64,000 bases of DNA from the NCBI RefSeq assembly GCF_002117005.1, contig NZ_CP021023.1, positions 1,550,001-1,614,000 on the forward strand. The letters run 5' to 3'. Below are positions 8,262-16,124 of this stretch, in pieces. The first letter of the stretch is position 1; each line of letters opens with the position of its first letter. Both the position numbers and the translations under genes were made by a program. The stretch is from Sedimentisphaera salicampi (GTDB lineage: Bacteria > Planctomycetota > Phycisphaerae > Sedimentisphaerales > Sedimentisphaeraceae). A model generated the notes under the pieces. That model was not told the DNA's origin, ran no database searches, and was given only the letters and a program-made list of their open reading frames with translations.

Positions 8262-9968
8262 TTAAGGCATTTTTTCGAAAATTTCCAGACCTGCCATTTC
8301 GTCGAGAGCTTTGCCCGGCGAAACCATAGGCCACACATTTTCCTCGGGCTCTATGCGGCAGTCCAAGACAAACGGCCCGTCGTAGGAAAGCATCTTTTCA
8401 ATCGCTCCTTGCACTTCATCCTTTTTCTCGATGCTTATTCCGCCTGCCCCAAGAGCCTTTGCCACATCCGCAAAGTTTGGATTCAAGAGGTGGCTGTGGG
8501 AATATCTTCTCTGGTAGAAAAGCTCCTGCCACTGCCTTACCATCCCCATATATCCGTTATTCAGCACCACTGCTTTCACAGGCAGCTTGTACATTACCGC
8601 TGTTGACAGCTCTGTCATCGTCATATTGAAGCTGCTGTCTCCATCAATATCTATAACTGTGCTGTCTGGTCTTGCAACCTGAGCGCCGATAGCTGAAGGA
8701 AGGCCGAAGCCCATAGTTCCAAGCCCGCCGCTGGTTATAAACTGACGGGGATACTTGTATTTATAGAACTGAGCTGCCCACATCTGATGCTGGCCTACGC
8801 CTGTTGTGATTGTGGCTTCTCCCTTTGTCTGATTCCAGAGCTCTTCGATTACGTATTGAGGCTTTATTGAAGTAGCGTTTTTATCGTAGGTGAAAGGATG
8901 AGCCTTCTTCCATTCGCTAATCTGGGCAAACCATTCCCCGCGGTCACTGTATTCAAGCAGCTCTGTTATCTCGGGGAGAACGAGCTTGGCATCTCCTACC
9001 ACCGGAACGTGAACCTGAACGTTTTTGGATATACTTGCGGGGTCTATATCTACATGCAGGATCTTTGCATTCGGGCAGAACCTCTTTAGCTGCCCTGTAA
9101 CCCTGTCGTCGAAGCGCGAACCCACAGCGATGAGCAGATCGGAATTCTGAACCGCCATATTTGCGTAAGCCGCTCCGTGCATACCGAGCATATCCAGCGA
9201 AAGCGGGCTGTTCTGGTCGAAAGCTCCCATGCCCATCAACGTAGTTGTAACAGGTATGTTGGCCTTCTCGGCTAAATCTGTGATCTCTCGGGAAGCATTA
9301 GAAATAATAACTCCGCCTCCGATATACAGAACAGGCCTTTTGCTCTTGTTTATCGCATCAGCAGCCGCCTCAATCTGCTTTTTATGCCCTTCAACTCTCG
9401 GTTTGTAGCCCGGCATATCAATGTCGGAGGGGGGATTGAGCCTTCCTGTGCCCACAGAAACATCTACCGGAATATCAACCAGAACAGGTCCTGGGCGGCC
9501 TGTTGAGGCTATGTAGAAGGCCTGCCTGAGCTCTTCGGCAAGGTTGTTTACGTCTTTTACTATAACGTTGTGCTTAGTGATCGGACGGGTTATGCCCGTT
9601 GTGTCAACTTCCTGAAAGGCATCGCCTCCAATAAGCTCAGTACGAACCTGCCCGGTAAGGGCAACCATTGGCACAGAATCCATCATAGCGTTGGCGATTC
9701 CCGTGGTGAGGTTTGTTGCTCCCGGGCCGGAGGTTGCAATGCAAACGCCGGTCTTCCCTGTGCACCGTGCATAAGCATCGGCCATATGAGCTCCGCCCTG
9801 TTCGTGGCGGGGAGTGATAAACCTTATGTCTGAATCGTAAAGTTTATCAAATATAGGAAGGACTACACCCCCAAGATAGCCGAACATAGTATCTACACCC
9901 TGCTCCTTGAGGATCTCAACAATAATCTGCGCTCCCTGCATTTCAGGGGCATTAGAAGAATTTTTCAT
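8262..9968 (-). CDS. ilvB: Acetolactate synthase large (catalytic) subunit
   Basis: ThDP-dependent enzyme that joins two pyruvates, or pyruvate and 2-oxobutyrate, as the first common step of branched-chain amino acid synthesis. At 568 residues it has the N-terminal ThDP domain with the catalytic Glu in the FITPRHEQGGAHMADAYAR segment, the middle FAD-binding domain (AVGSRFDDRVTG), and the C-terminal ThDP/Mg domain (DIDGDSSFNMTMTELSTA, NNGYMGMVRQWQELFY). It is the first gene of ilvBNC and has a consensus-like promoter about 200 bp upstream. Confidence 0.97.
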   Translation of the reverse strand: MKNSSNAPEMQGAQIIVEILKEQGVDTMFGYLGGVVLPIFDKLYDSDIRFITPRHEQGGAHMADAYARCTGKTGVCIATSGPGATNLTTGIANAMMDSVPMVALTGQVRTELIGGDAFQEVDTTGITRPITKHNVIVKDVNNLAEELRQAFYIASTGRPGPVLVDIPVDVSVGTGRLNPPSDIDMPGYKPRVEGHKKQIEAAADAINKSKRPVLYIGGGVIISNASREITDLAEKANIPVTTTLMGMGAFDQNSPLSLDMLGMHGAAYANMAVQNSDLLIAVGSRFDDRVTGQLKRFCPNAKILHVDIDPASISKNVQVHVPVVGDAKLVLPEITELLEYSDRGEWFAQISEWKKAHPFTYDKNATSIKPQYVIEELWNQTKGEATITTGVGQHQMWAAQFYKYKYPRQFITSGGLGTMGFGLPSAIGAQVARPDSTVIDIDGDSSFNMTMTELSTAVMYKLPVKAVVLNNGYMGMVRQWQELFYQRRYSHSHLLNPNFADVAKALGAGGISIEKKDEVQGAIEKMLSYDGPFVLDCRIEPEENVWPMVSPGKALDEMAGLEIFEKMP

Positions 9969-10321
9969 TATATTCTCCTGACTAACTTTATTTTAGCTAT
10001 ATACAGCCCAGCAGTACGCACGGCCGACAGCCTGCGCCCCTGAAAGCCTCTCTAAAAGCAAACAGAGCATCGCAAGCCCGCAAGACCAAATCCGCTGAGC
10101 CTTTTATCACATCCGGTTTCGTGAATCAGGCGTCTCAGACTGCCTGTTTACAGACTGAAACACAGATAATTATAACGTAAGTATGAACTTGTCAAAGAAA
10201 AATAAGTATGAAATTTGAAGTTTTTTATTTTTTAAAGGTTTGATTTGCAGGTTTATATGTTAATATCTCAAAATAAGATGTTTGCTGAAATTAACAAGTT
10301 TTTTACAAAAAGGAGAGTTAT
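9969..10321. other. Divergent intergenic region between ilvB and aldolase
   Basis: Holds the ilvB promoter (10169-10195) and a leader of about 190 nt without a T-run or a recognisable T-box, so no attenuator could be supported. Near the aldolase side the sequence is AT-rich and ends in AAAAAGGAGAG, the ribosome binding site for the aldolase gene. No other gene is seen. Confidence 0.6.
10169..10195 (-). promoter_or_regulatory. Sigma-70-like promoter for ilvBNC
   Basis: On the minus strand TTGACA (10190-10195) and TATAAT (10169-10174) are both perfect, although the 15-bp spacer is short. It points at ilvB and predicts a leader of roughly 190 nt. Confidence 0.6.
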
Positions 10322-11374
10322 ATGAGTAATAATTTAGAATCAATTCTCGGAAGCGAATCGCAGGGGCTTCTCGAACACCAGTGCAAAACGATTGATAAGC
10401 AGATGCTCCATCTTCCCGGCCCTGATTTTGTTGACAGGGTGGTCTCTCAGACAGACCGCGGCCCGAGAGTTCTCAGAAATCTGCAAAATGTGTTCGATCA
10501 CGGGCGACTGGGCGGAACGGGTTATCTTTCGATCCTTCCAGTTGACCAGGGGATTGAACACACTGCGGGGGCTTCTTTCGCACCGAATCCGATATACTTC
10601 GACCCTGAGAATATCGTTAAGCTTGCAATTGAGGCGGGCTGCAATGCAGTAGCCTCAACGTTCGGGGTGCTTGGGGCGGTTTCAAGGAAATATGCCCATA
10701 AGATTCCGTTTATAGTTAAGATAAACCACAACGAACTGCTCACCTATCCAAACACATTCGACCAGAGGCTGTTTGCGAGCGTGGAGCAGTCTTACAATCT
10801 CGGCGCTGCCGGCATTGGAGCTACGATTTACTTCGGCTCGGAAGAGTCTGACAGGCAGATTGAAGAGATTGCAAACGCATTCGAAATCGCCCACAGCCTC
10901 GGGATGTTCACTGTGCTTTGGTGTTACCTGAGGAACAGCGATTTCAAAACCGGCGGAAAAGACTACCACACCTCCGCTGATATGACCAGTCAGGCTAATC
11001 ACATCGGCGTTACAATAGAGGCCGACCTTATCAAACAGAAACAGCCAACGCTCAACGGCGGGTTTAAGGATATCGGCTTCTCAAAAACCAGCGATCTGGT
11101 TTACGATAAGCTCACAAGCGAGAACCCGATAGACCTCACGAGATATCAGGTGGCCAACTGCTATATGGGAAGAGCCGGCCTGATAAATTCCGGCGGCCCT
11201 TCAGGCGAAAACGACCTCCAGCAGGTGGTCAAAAGTGCTGTGATCAATAAGCGTGCAGGCGGAATGGGGCTTATCAGCGGCAGGAAAACATTCCAGAAGC
11301 CAATGGATGAAGGAGTGAAGATTTTCCACGCAATCCAGGATGTTTATCTGGATGATAACGTAACAATCGCTTAG
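10322..11374 (+). CDS. fbaB: Fructose-bisphosphate aldolase, class I (DhnA type)
   Basis: Schiff-base aldolase of glycolysis and gluconeogenesis, cleaving fructose 1,6-bisphosphate. The 350-residue protein has the DhnA-type hallmarks: [12 protein letters not shown] near residue 70, [11 protein letters not shown] with Lys133, and [12 protein letters not shown] near residue 320, which supplies phosphate-binding residues and a conserved lysine. It is monocistronic: its own Shine-Dalgarno (AAGGAG) lies 7 bp upstream and a terminator follows the stop. It is divergent from ilvB. Confidence 0.92.
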   Translation: MSNNLESILGSESQGLLEHQCKTIDKQMLHLPGPDFVDRVVSQTDRGPRVLRNLQNVFDHGRLGGTGYLSILPVDQGIEHTAGASFAPNPIYFDPENIVKLAIEAGCNAVASTFGVLGAVSRKYAHKIPFIVKINHNELLTYPNTFDQRLFASVEQSYNLGAAGIGATIYFGSEESDRQIEEIANAFEIAHSLGMFTVLWCYLRNSDFKTGGKDYHTSADMTSQANHIGVTIEADLIKQKQPTLNGGFKDIGFSKTSDLVYDKLTSENPIDLTRYQVANCYMGRAGLINSGGPSGENDLQQVVKSAVINKRAGGMGLISGRKTFQKPMDEGVKIFHAIQDVYLDDNVTIA

Positions 11375-11400
11375 AGCAATGCTCAGAAAAATATAATCAA

Positions 11401-11433
11401 GGGGCGGCCGGTCAGGTTCGCCCCTGCTTTTTT
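11401..11433 (+). terminator. Intrinsic terminator after aldolase gene
   Basis: GGGGCG (11401-11406) pairs with CGCCCC (11419-11424), followed by TGCTTTTTT. Confidence 0.8.
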
Positions 11434-11675
11434 GCGCAATAGTCGTTTGCAGAAATGCTGTTAATCCTTGCCCTGCATCCATTGCAGTGCGGGGATCCTG
11501 CACTTACTGAAAAGATGCATAAATCTGTCAAACCTATGCAACCTGCTGATTGTGCCCTTCTCTTTCCATTATCCCCGCTATCTTGGAGGAAAAAATTAGA
11601 GCAAATCCGTGTAATATCTATGCTGCCTATGGACTATGATCTGAGTAGTTTTTCAAATATTTTTCATCAAAACCT
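11434..11675. other. Intergenic, no gene seen
   Basis: Between the convergent aldolase and pseudopilin genes. Short open frames exist here, but none has a ribosome binding site or recognisable protein features. Confidence 0.5.
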
Positions 11676-11709
11676 AAAAAAAGGCTGCAAGCTTAATGCC
11701 CGCAGCCTT
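11676..11709 (-). terminator. Terminator after pseudopilin gene, probably bidirectional
   Basis: AAGGCTGC (11681-11688) pairs with GCAGCCTT (11702-11709). On the minus strand the stem is followed by seven or more Ts; on the plus strand by TTTTG only. Confidence 0.8.
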
Positions 11710-11741
11710 TTGATAATCGTGCTTAAAAGCTAATCAGCTTA

Positions 11742-12743
11742 TTAAAGCTCTTTGATGTCGTTCACGAGAACGTTGTCTTCTTCGCTTTTAACCCTGATAT
11801 TATTCTCGCCTGGAGAAAGTCTCTTGCCAGACCAGTCAGCGCCGATTCTTCTTCCTACCGCATCCCATTCATCAGGGCTTCCGCCGTCGAACGCACAGTA
11901 GATATTGTCACTCTGGATACCAACGTCCGGCCTCTTCTCAAAGGAAGTATGGCCGTCTGCATAGAGAACATTCTGGCCTTCACGCTGGTGAGCGTTAGAG
12001 TTGTTGATTTCCCTTTTCCACTTAGTGATGCTTGACCAGTCGTCATCCTGAGGATTCTGACCGAGGTTGAGCTCGTCAATCATGGTGATGTAGTTGTCGT
12101 TGTCCGGGCTGCTTCCTTCTTCAAGGTTGTTATCGTACCATGGACTTCTGTCTGCAAGAACTGCCTTGCCGGACTTGCTGCTTGCAGTAAGAGGGAAAGA
12201 GTAGTTCGCTGCATCCTGATATGGATAGTGATAAGCATAGCTGCAGCAGTTTCTCGGGCTCTCTGTGCTGTTTGAGCTCAGGTTGCCGTCGCCGTCGCCG
12301 AAGTCCCAGATGTCTGTAAGTTCAACGATGTTGGAACCTGCGCCTTCGTCCATCTTTTCACCAGTAAATTCAAACTGGTTGCTTGAAGGACATACAAACT
12401 GCTTTGGCGATACGTCCGCTTCACGAATCAACAGATAGAGAGAAGCAGAAACTGTAACCTCGTCATCATCGGTCCAGTTCTTGTCAACTTGATTCCAGTC
12501 GTTCATGTAGCCCTGAGATGTCCATGAGTTGTCTCCTTTGCCGCCGGCGATGGGGTAGTCCTCATCGTTGTCGTTGGCATAGAGAACGCAGGCCTTGCCC
12601 AGACCGCTGAGATTCGTACCGCACACAAGCTGCTGTGCCATACGCCTTACCCTGCCCAATGCAGGCATAAGAATTGCCATGAGCATAGCGATAATCGCGA
12701 TTACCACCAAAAGCTCAATCAATGTGAAACCTTTTCTTTTCAT
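11742..12743 (-). CDS. Type II secretion/pilin-like protein with H-X9-DG-type C-terminus
   Basis: A 333-residue planctomycete pseudopilin. It opens with the prepilin leader MKRKG and the cleavage site GFTLIELLVVIAIIAMLMAI, which a prepilin peptidase would cut before Phe and methylate. The hydrophobic helix spans about residues 6-30. The rest is an extracellular beta-rich domain with many Asp, Asn and Ser residues, and ends with NVLYADGHTSFEKRPDVG, the DG motif seen in the many DUF1559-like proteins of planctomycetes. It stands alone, with TAAGGAGC before the ATG and a strong terminator. Its partner machinery is not in the window. Confidence 0.85.
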   Translation of the reverse strand: MKRKGFTLIELLVVIAIIAMLMAILMPALGRVRRMAQQLVCGTNLSGLGKACVLYANDNDEDYPIAGGKGDNSWTSQGYMNDWNQVDKNWTDDDEVTVSASLYLLIREADVSPKQFVCPSSNQFEFTGEKMDEGAGSNIVELTDIWDFGDGDGNLSSNSTESPRNCCSYAYHYPYQDAANYSFPLTASSKSGKAVLADRSPWYDNNLEEGSSPDNDNYITMIDELNLGQNPQDDDWSSITKWKREINNSNAHQREGQNVLYADGHTSFEKRPDVGIQSDNIYCAFDGGSPDEWDAVGRRIGADWSGKRLSPGENNIRVKSEEDNVLVNDIKEL

Positions 12744-13149
12744 TGTAATTGCTCCTTACATTAAAAATGTACTGAATCTGTCTAATCATTCTCTGGCGAA
12801 AACTAAATTTTACAAAAAATTCCTGGCGTACAGTAAAACAGACTCATTTTAAACGCCCGTCAGAGAATGGAACGCCCTTTATGTTTTTTGCTTCAATTAT
12901 CCGCACGAAGCAAACGGGGCATATGAGGAGCAAGAGAGGTGAGATAATAGAAAATAATGATTTTAATATAATGGCTTTTGGAAATAAATGCTTTAGCACA
13001 TCTCTCTTCTCTCATTCGCCAAATATATTTTTACCACTTCCCCGTTTCAATGTCAAACAATTTTATCAGGCTTTTGCTGCTTTTTTTGATTTTTTTGGGG
13101 CTTTCAGCAATAAAAAGCTGATTTCCCTGAAAAAACGTTCTTGCAGGCT
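12744..13149. other. Intergenic with a 9-bp spaced inverted repeat
   Basis: Upstream of the pseudopilin and downstream of leuD. CATTCTCTG (12787-12795) and CAGAGAATG (12861-12869) are inverted across about 65 bp and flank the likely pseudopilin promoter, so they could be an operator or simply a stem. Nothing else is recognisable; the leuD end has T-rich sequence without a strong stem. Confidence 0.35.
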
Positions 13150-13632
13150 CTAAACTTTCTTGCTTATATGGTTGAGCAGCCCGCCGTCGCGAACGATTTC
13201 AAGTGCGAAATCCGGAAGCGGCTTGAAATCAATCTCACTGCCCTGAGTTTTGTTGAATATTTTGCCGTTTTCGTAGTCTATCTTGAGCTCGTCGCCGTCG
13301 TTTATGTGCTGAGAAGCGTTTTCCAGCTCGATCGGGTAGAATCCGCAGTTGATGCAGTTGCGGTAGAAGATTCTTGCAAATGATTCGGCTATAACCGCTC
13401 CGAGGTCGGCAGACTGAATCGCCCATACGGCATGCTCTCTGCTCGACCCGCAGCCGAAGTCGTGTCCGCCTACAATTACATCACCCTCTCCCGCCTTATT
13501 AACGAATGCAGGATCCAAATCTTCCATGCAGTGTTTTGCAAGCTCCTCGCGGCTGTCTGTATTGAGATATCTCGCGGGGATTATTTCGTCTGTATTAATG
13601 TGGTCTCGCTTGTAAACGTGGGCTTTCGCCAT
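13150..13632 (-). CDS. leuD: 3-isopropylmalate dehydratase small subunit
   Basis: Small subunit of isopropylmalate isomerase in leucine synthesis. It forms the swivelling lid over the Fe-S active site of LeuC. The 160-residue length and the opening HVYKRDHINTDEIIPARYLN mark the short archaeal-like LeuD/HacB form. VGGHDFGCGSSREHAVWAI is the conserved substrate-binding signature. No leuC or other leu gene is adjacent, so the pathway is scattered in this genome. Confidence 0.92.
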   Translation of the reverse strand: MAKAHVYKRDHINTDEIIPARYLNTDSREELAKHCMEDLDPAFVNKAGEGDVIVGGHDFGCGSSREHAVWAIQSADLGAVIAESFARIFYRNCINCGFYPIELENASQHINDGDELKIDYENGKIFNKTQGSEIDFKPLPDFALEIVRDGGLLNHISKKV

Positions 13633-14036
13633 TTTTATACCTCTGTAATTATTTTTGATTTCTCTGAGAGTCCGATTATATAAAACTACTCACTGATTTC
13701 ATCATTTTTTTCTTGCATATTTTTGGCCGGATTCAAAGACAGATTGTATCGGCAAATGAAAAACCTCTTCGCAGAGAATGCTTAGAGTGTCCGCCGCAGA
13801 GGGGGAGGGATGTGATAAATTAGACAGGATTAACAACCCCGAACCGCTTTGGCTGCGGGGCAAGGATTTACAGGATGAGATAAAGATATGGCCTGTGGCG
13901 AGTGGCAGAGCTGCAAGTCCGCCTGCGGCGGATGGCGAGTGGCAAAATCATTAGTGAAAAATTAGTGTTGATTAGTGGTTAGTAAATCCTTAGTGCTGCT
14001 TAGCGCTGCTTAGTGGCTTATAAATCTCAGCGGAAT
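13633..14036. other. Intergenic with dispersed repeat and GC hairpin
   Basis: Contains a TCCGCCTGCGGCGGA hairpin near 13919-13933. It also holds a run of ATTAGTG-like motifs (13945-14020), part of which is shared, inverted, with 29515-29560. Remnants of the GAGTGGCAAAAT...ATTAGTGAAAAATTAG repeat are clear. No gene is supported. Confidence 0.5.
13934..13975 (+). repeat. Dispersed intergenic repeat, copy 1
   Basis: GGCAAAATCATTAGTGAAAA and the following TTAG-rich bases recur in reverse orientation at 29510-29556, where the match reads GGCAAAATTATTAGTGAAAA on the minus strand. Both copies are in non-coding sequence. Confidence 0.5.
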
Positions 14037-14479
14037 TTAGCGGCTGCTTCTCATATTTAATAACCTCTGTGTAACCTGTGGATTATATGTGTCCACAGCT
14101 GTGAAAGTGTTTTCATACTCTTCGAGTTTGGCTTTTGGCAGTGAGTAATCCTTCCCTCTCTTCAGCACAAAAGCATATCCGGAAGGCTCGTCCACATTAC
14201 TCTTTTCTTTTCTTATTGTTTTATGGTCTAATTTTCGGACAGGTTCCTGTCTGGTTTTCGGGCAGGTACCTGCCTGATTTTTGGACTGGTCGGATTTTCC
14301 TACCGGTCGGGTTTTCGGGCAGGTTTTGTAAATGTTTGACTTCCCGATACACTGCTGCTGAACTTCCAGAAGCCCAGCGGATTCCAGCCGGTTTATGGAG
14401 CTGCAAACAGTTCCAGCGGCAATCTCGATTTCTTCCGGCGCAGGATCTCGGCGCTGGAAGATTTCGCCGGCAGGCTGCC
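14037..14479 (-). pseudogene. Replication organizer remnant 3: helix-turn-helix, array A, middle domain
   Basis: One frame stays open from 14479 to a stop at 14037 but has no start. It begins with QPAGEIFQRRDPAPEEIEIA, which copies the C-terminal tail of the gene at 14820-15380. It then switches abruptly to a winged-helix-like segment (TVCSSINRLESAGLLEV, GKSNIYK). Next come the peptides encoded by array A, then KSNVDEPSGYAFVLK and SLPKAKLEEYENTF, and it dies shortly after. The fold order (DNA-binding head, repeat linker, middle) resembles lambda O-type initiators. It is a recombinant remnant of that gene, not a working copy. Confidence 0.65.
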
Positions 14480-14820
14480 TTTAAGCTCTCGATGTCCGGA
14501 TATGCCTTTGCCAGCTTCGGCTCGGGGCTATTCTCTCGCTTGCCTCTCAGGGGCTCTGAGTTTCGCTGTGCAGCCTTAATCAGCTCGGGGGCAGCCTCAC
14601 CCCTGCTCTCCGCTTCAACGTCCCACACAGAGCCGCAGAAGCCGCAGGAATGGCATTTGTACATCCAGAAGCCAGCCTCGTTCTGGTAAATGCCCGCTGA
14701 GGGGTGCTTGTCTTCGTGAAACGGGCAGCAGCAGGAATCGCCTTTAAGCTGAGCCCCGGCGGCCTCAAGCTCTGCGGCCAACGCCGCCCGGTCCCTCTTG
14801 CGAAGGTCTGCAAAGCCCAT
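14221..14820 (-). pseudogene. CHC2 zinc-finger primase, truncated and fused out of frame
   Basis: The first 112 or so residues are a DnaG-type CHC2 zinc-binding domain: CCCPFHEDKHPSAG and then KCHSCGFCGSVWDV supply Cys and His ligands. This domain places primers on phage or plasmid origins. After about 14483 the frame runs out of phase through the fused tail and helix-turn-helix of the neighbouring organizer remnant, and through array A, to a stop at 14221. No polymerase (TOPRIM) domain remains. ATG 14820 overlaps the stop of the upstream organizer gene (TGATG), the coupling typical of a replication operon. Confidence 0.7.
14226..14330 (-). repeat. Array A: iteron-like repeats inside replication gene
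   Basis: Units of 23, 23, 17 and 17 bp share a core close to TTTTCGGGCAGGT (for example 14298-14330 and 14253-14280). A 17+17+23 set makes the 57-bp period seen in arrays B and C. The repeats are in frame and separate the helix-turn-helix segment from the middle domain. Confidence 0.6.
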
Positions 14821-15380
14821 CAGTCCAGCCCTCGCTTTCCGAAGGCAATCTCGAGATCTTCCGGCGTAGGATCTCGGCGCTGGAAGATTTCGCCGGCAGG
14901 CTGAGCTTTTGGCTTCAGGCTGCCTTGAGCTCGGGAAAGCCAGCTGCCGAGGAAACGGGGCATCCCCGCTGCGGTCTTCCGTTTGGCCGGATTATCCCGC
15001 AGCCACTGCTGAGCCTTGCGAAACTCGCTGTCAATATCCACTTCTGCGAAGGTGTTTTCATACTCTTCGAGTTTGGCTTTTGGTAGTGAGTAATCTTTCC
15101 CTCCCTTCAGCTCAAAAACATATCCGGAAGGCTCGTCCACATTACTCTTTTCATAGTTCTTTTCTTTTACGTGGGAATTTCTCCCACACTTTTGTGAACG
15201 TTTTTCCCACACCTTTGGGAAGTTTTTCCCACAGTTAGGCGTTGGGGGTGTAGGAGTTTCTCCCACACTGCTGTGAACGGTTTTCCCACAGTCAAGCGTT
15301 GGGGGTGTGGAATTTTCTCCCACACTGCCTTGGAAGTTTTTCCCACAGTCAGACTTTGGGGGTGTGGAATTTTCTCCCAC
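14820..15380 (-). pseudogene. Phage-type replication organizer, C-terminal two thirds, with array B
   Basis: A 186-residue frame from a GTG. Residues 1-75 are encoded by array B (repeated CGKN and VGE(N/T)xTPP). Then follow KSNVDEPSGYVFELKGGKDY and SLPKAKLEEYENTF. The C-terminal domain has DIDSEFRKAQQWLRDNPAKR and GMPRFLGSWLSR, as in phage O-like replication proteins that recruit helicase or primase. The DNA-binding N-terminus is missing: upstream sequence joins from remnant 1 in another frame. It could still be translated, but it looks like a headless copy. The primase start overlaps its stop. Confidence 0.65.
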
Positions 15381-15396
15381 AATGCTGTGAACGTTT
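15171..15396 (-). repeat. Array B: 57-bp in-gene repeats
   Basis: About four units of 56-57 bp. The core is TTTTTCCCACA, with GGGGGTGTGGAA and CTCCCACACTGC recurring once per unit (for example near 15244, 15302 and 15360). Because 57 is a multiple of three, the array stays open in more than one frame. Confidence 0.75.
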
Positions 15397-15510
15397 TTTG
15401 GTACTCTTCGAGTTTGGCTTTTGGAAGTGAGTAATTTTTTCCTCCCTTCAGCACAAAAGCATATCCGGAAGGCTCGTCCACATTACTCTTTTCTTTTCTT
15501 ATTCTTTTAT

Positions 15511-15728
15511 GGTCTAATTTTTGAACCGGTTCCGGTCTAATATTTGTACCACTACTGGTGCAGTTTTTAGACCAGTCCGATTTTTGAACCGGTCTATTTT
15601 TTAGACCACTACTGGTGCAGTTTTTAGACCAGTTTGGTTTTTAAACCGGTCTATTTTTTAGACCACTACCGGTACAGTTTTTAGACCAGTCTGGTTTTTG
15701 AACCGGTCTCATTTTTGTACCGGTTTTA
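15511..15728 (-). repeat. Array C: 57-bp in-gene repeats with 17-bp sub-units
   Basis: About three and a half units. Each 57-bp unit splits into 23+17+17 bp sub-units starting ACC and centred on a T5 run, close to ACCRGTCYDNTTTTTRR. GGTCTATTTTTTAGACC (15591-15607, 15649-15665) is a perfect inverted repeat. The encoded 19-residue unit contains RPVQKPDWSKNCTGSGLKN. Confidence 0.75.
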
Positions 15729-15779
15729 TATGTGTTAGATTTGCCTTTGCCCGTTCGATTAACTTCCAAGTTTAAATAG

Positions 15780-16124
15780 GGACAGTTACCCATTTATTGT
15801 GGATTAAATCTTTTTCCTCTGCATCCTTTTGTCCACTTATTCCGTCCCGCCTGCGGCGGCCTACATGCGTGGCTCGGTTTAAATATCTCGTTTTGTGAAA
15901 TCGCTGCGTAATACTAAAGACAATCAGAGCCGTGCGTGGAGTCCGCCGAAGGCGGACGGAGCAAGCGGATAGATTCGGCTTTAAAGAGCTTTGCCCAAAA
16001 ATATTGTCGCACACCCTCCGCTCATTAGCTGGCGAATTGTTTTGCTTAATCGAGCTTGTTCTGCTATAATCCCGCACCCGCAGGAACTCAGCATTTTATC
16101 ATTTAAAGAAAACGGAGAAATATT
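15780..16124. other. Intergenic: GC hairpins, REP-like motif and asd promoter
   Basis: Starts at the truncation point of the replication remnants with GGGACAGTTACCCATTT, which resembles motifs I associate with REP/RAYT-type repeats in other genomes (uncertain). Two hairpins follow: CCGCCTGCGGCGG (15847-15859) and GTCCGCCGAAGGCGGAC (near 15940-15957). The first recurs at 13919-13933 on the other side of the replication remnants. The asd promoter is at the right end. Confidence 0.5.
16042..16070 (+). promoter_or_regulatory. Promoter for asd
   Basis: TTGCTT (16042-16047), a 17-bp spacer and TATAAT (16065-16070), about 50 bp before the asd ATG. Confidence 0.65.

Larger units (their letters stand above)
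15167..15779 (-). pseudogene. Replication organizer remnant 1: end of helix-turn-helix, array C, middle domain, then out-of-phase array B
   Basis: Minus-strand translation begins NLEVNRTGKGKSNTYKTG, matching the end of the winged-helix segment of remnant 3. It continues through array C (RPVQKPDWSKN...), where a TAA near 15650 replaces CAA. Then come KSNVDEPSGYAFVLKGG and SLPKAKLEEYQKTF. At about 15393 it joins array B in a second frame, giving WEKIPHPQSLTVGKTSKAV-type repeats to a stop at 15167. The start and most of the DNA-binding domain are gone at the 15779 junction. Confidence 0.6.

Noticed and set aside
9969-10168. T-box or leader-peptide attenuator before ilvB
   Set aside because: No T-box core, no Leu/Val/Ile-rich leader peptide and no terminator T-run could be found in the 190-nt leader.
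14135-14689. Plus-strand 184-codon frame over the replication remnants
   Set aside because: The minus strand carries the recognisable CHC2 and winged-helix sequences; the plus-strand peptide has no protein-like features.
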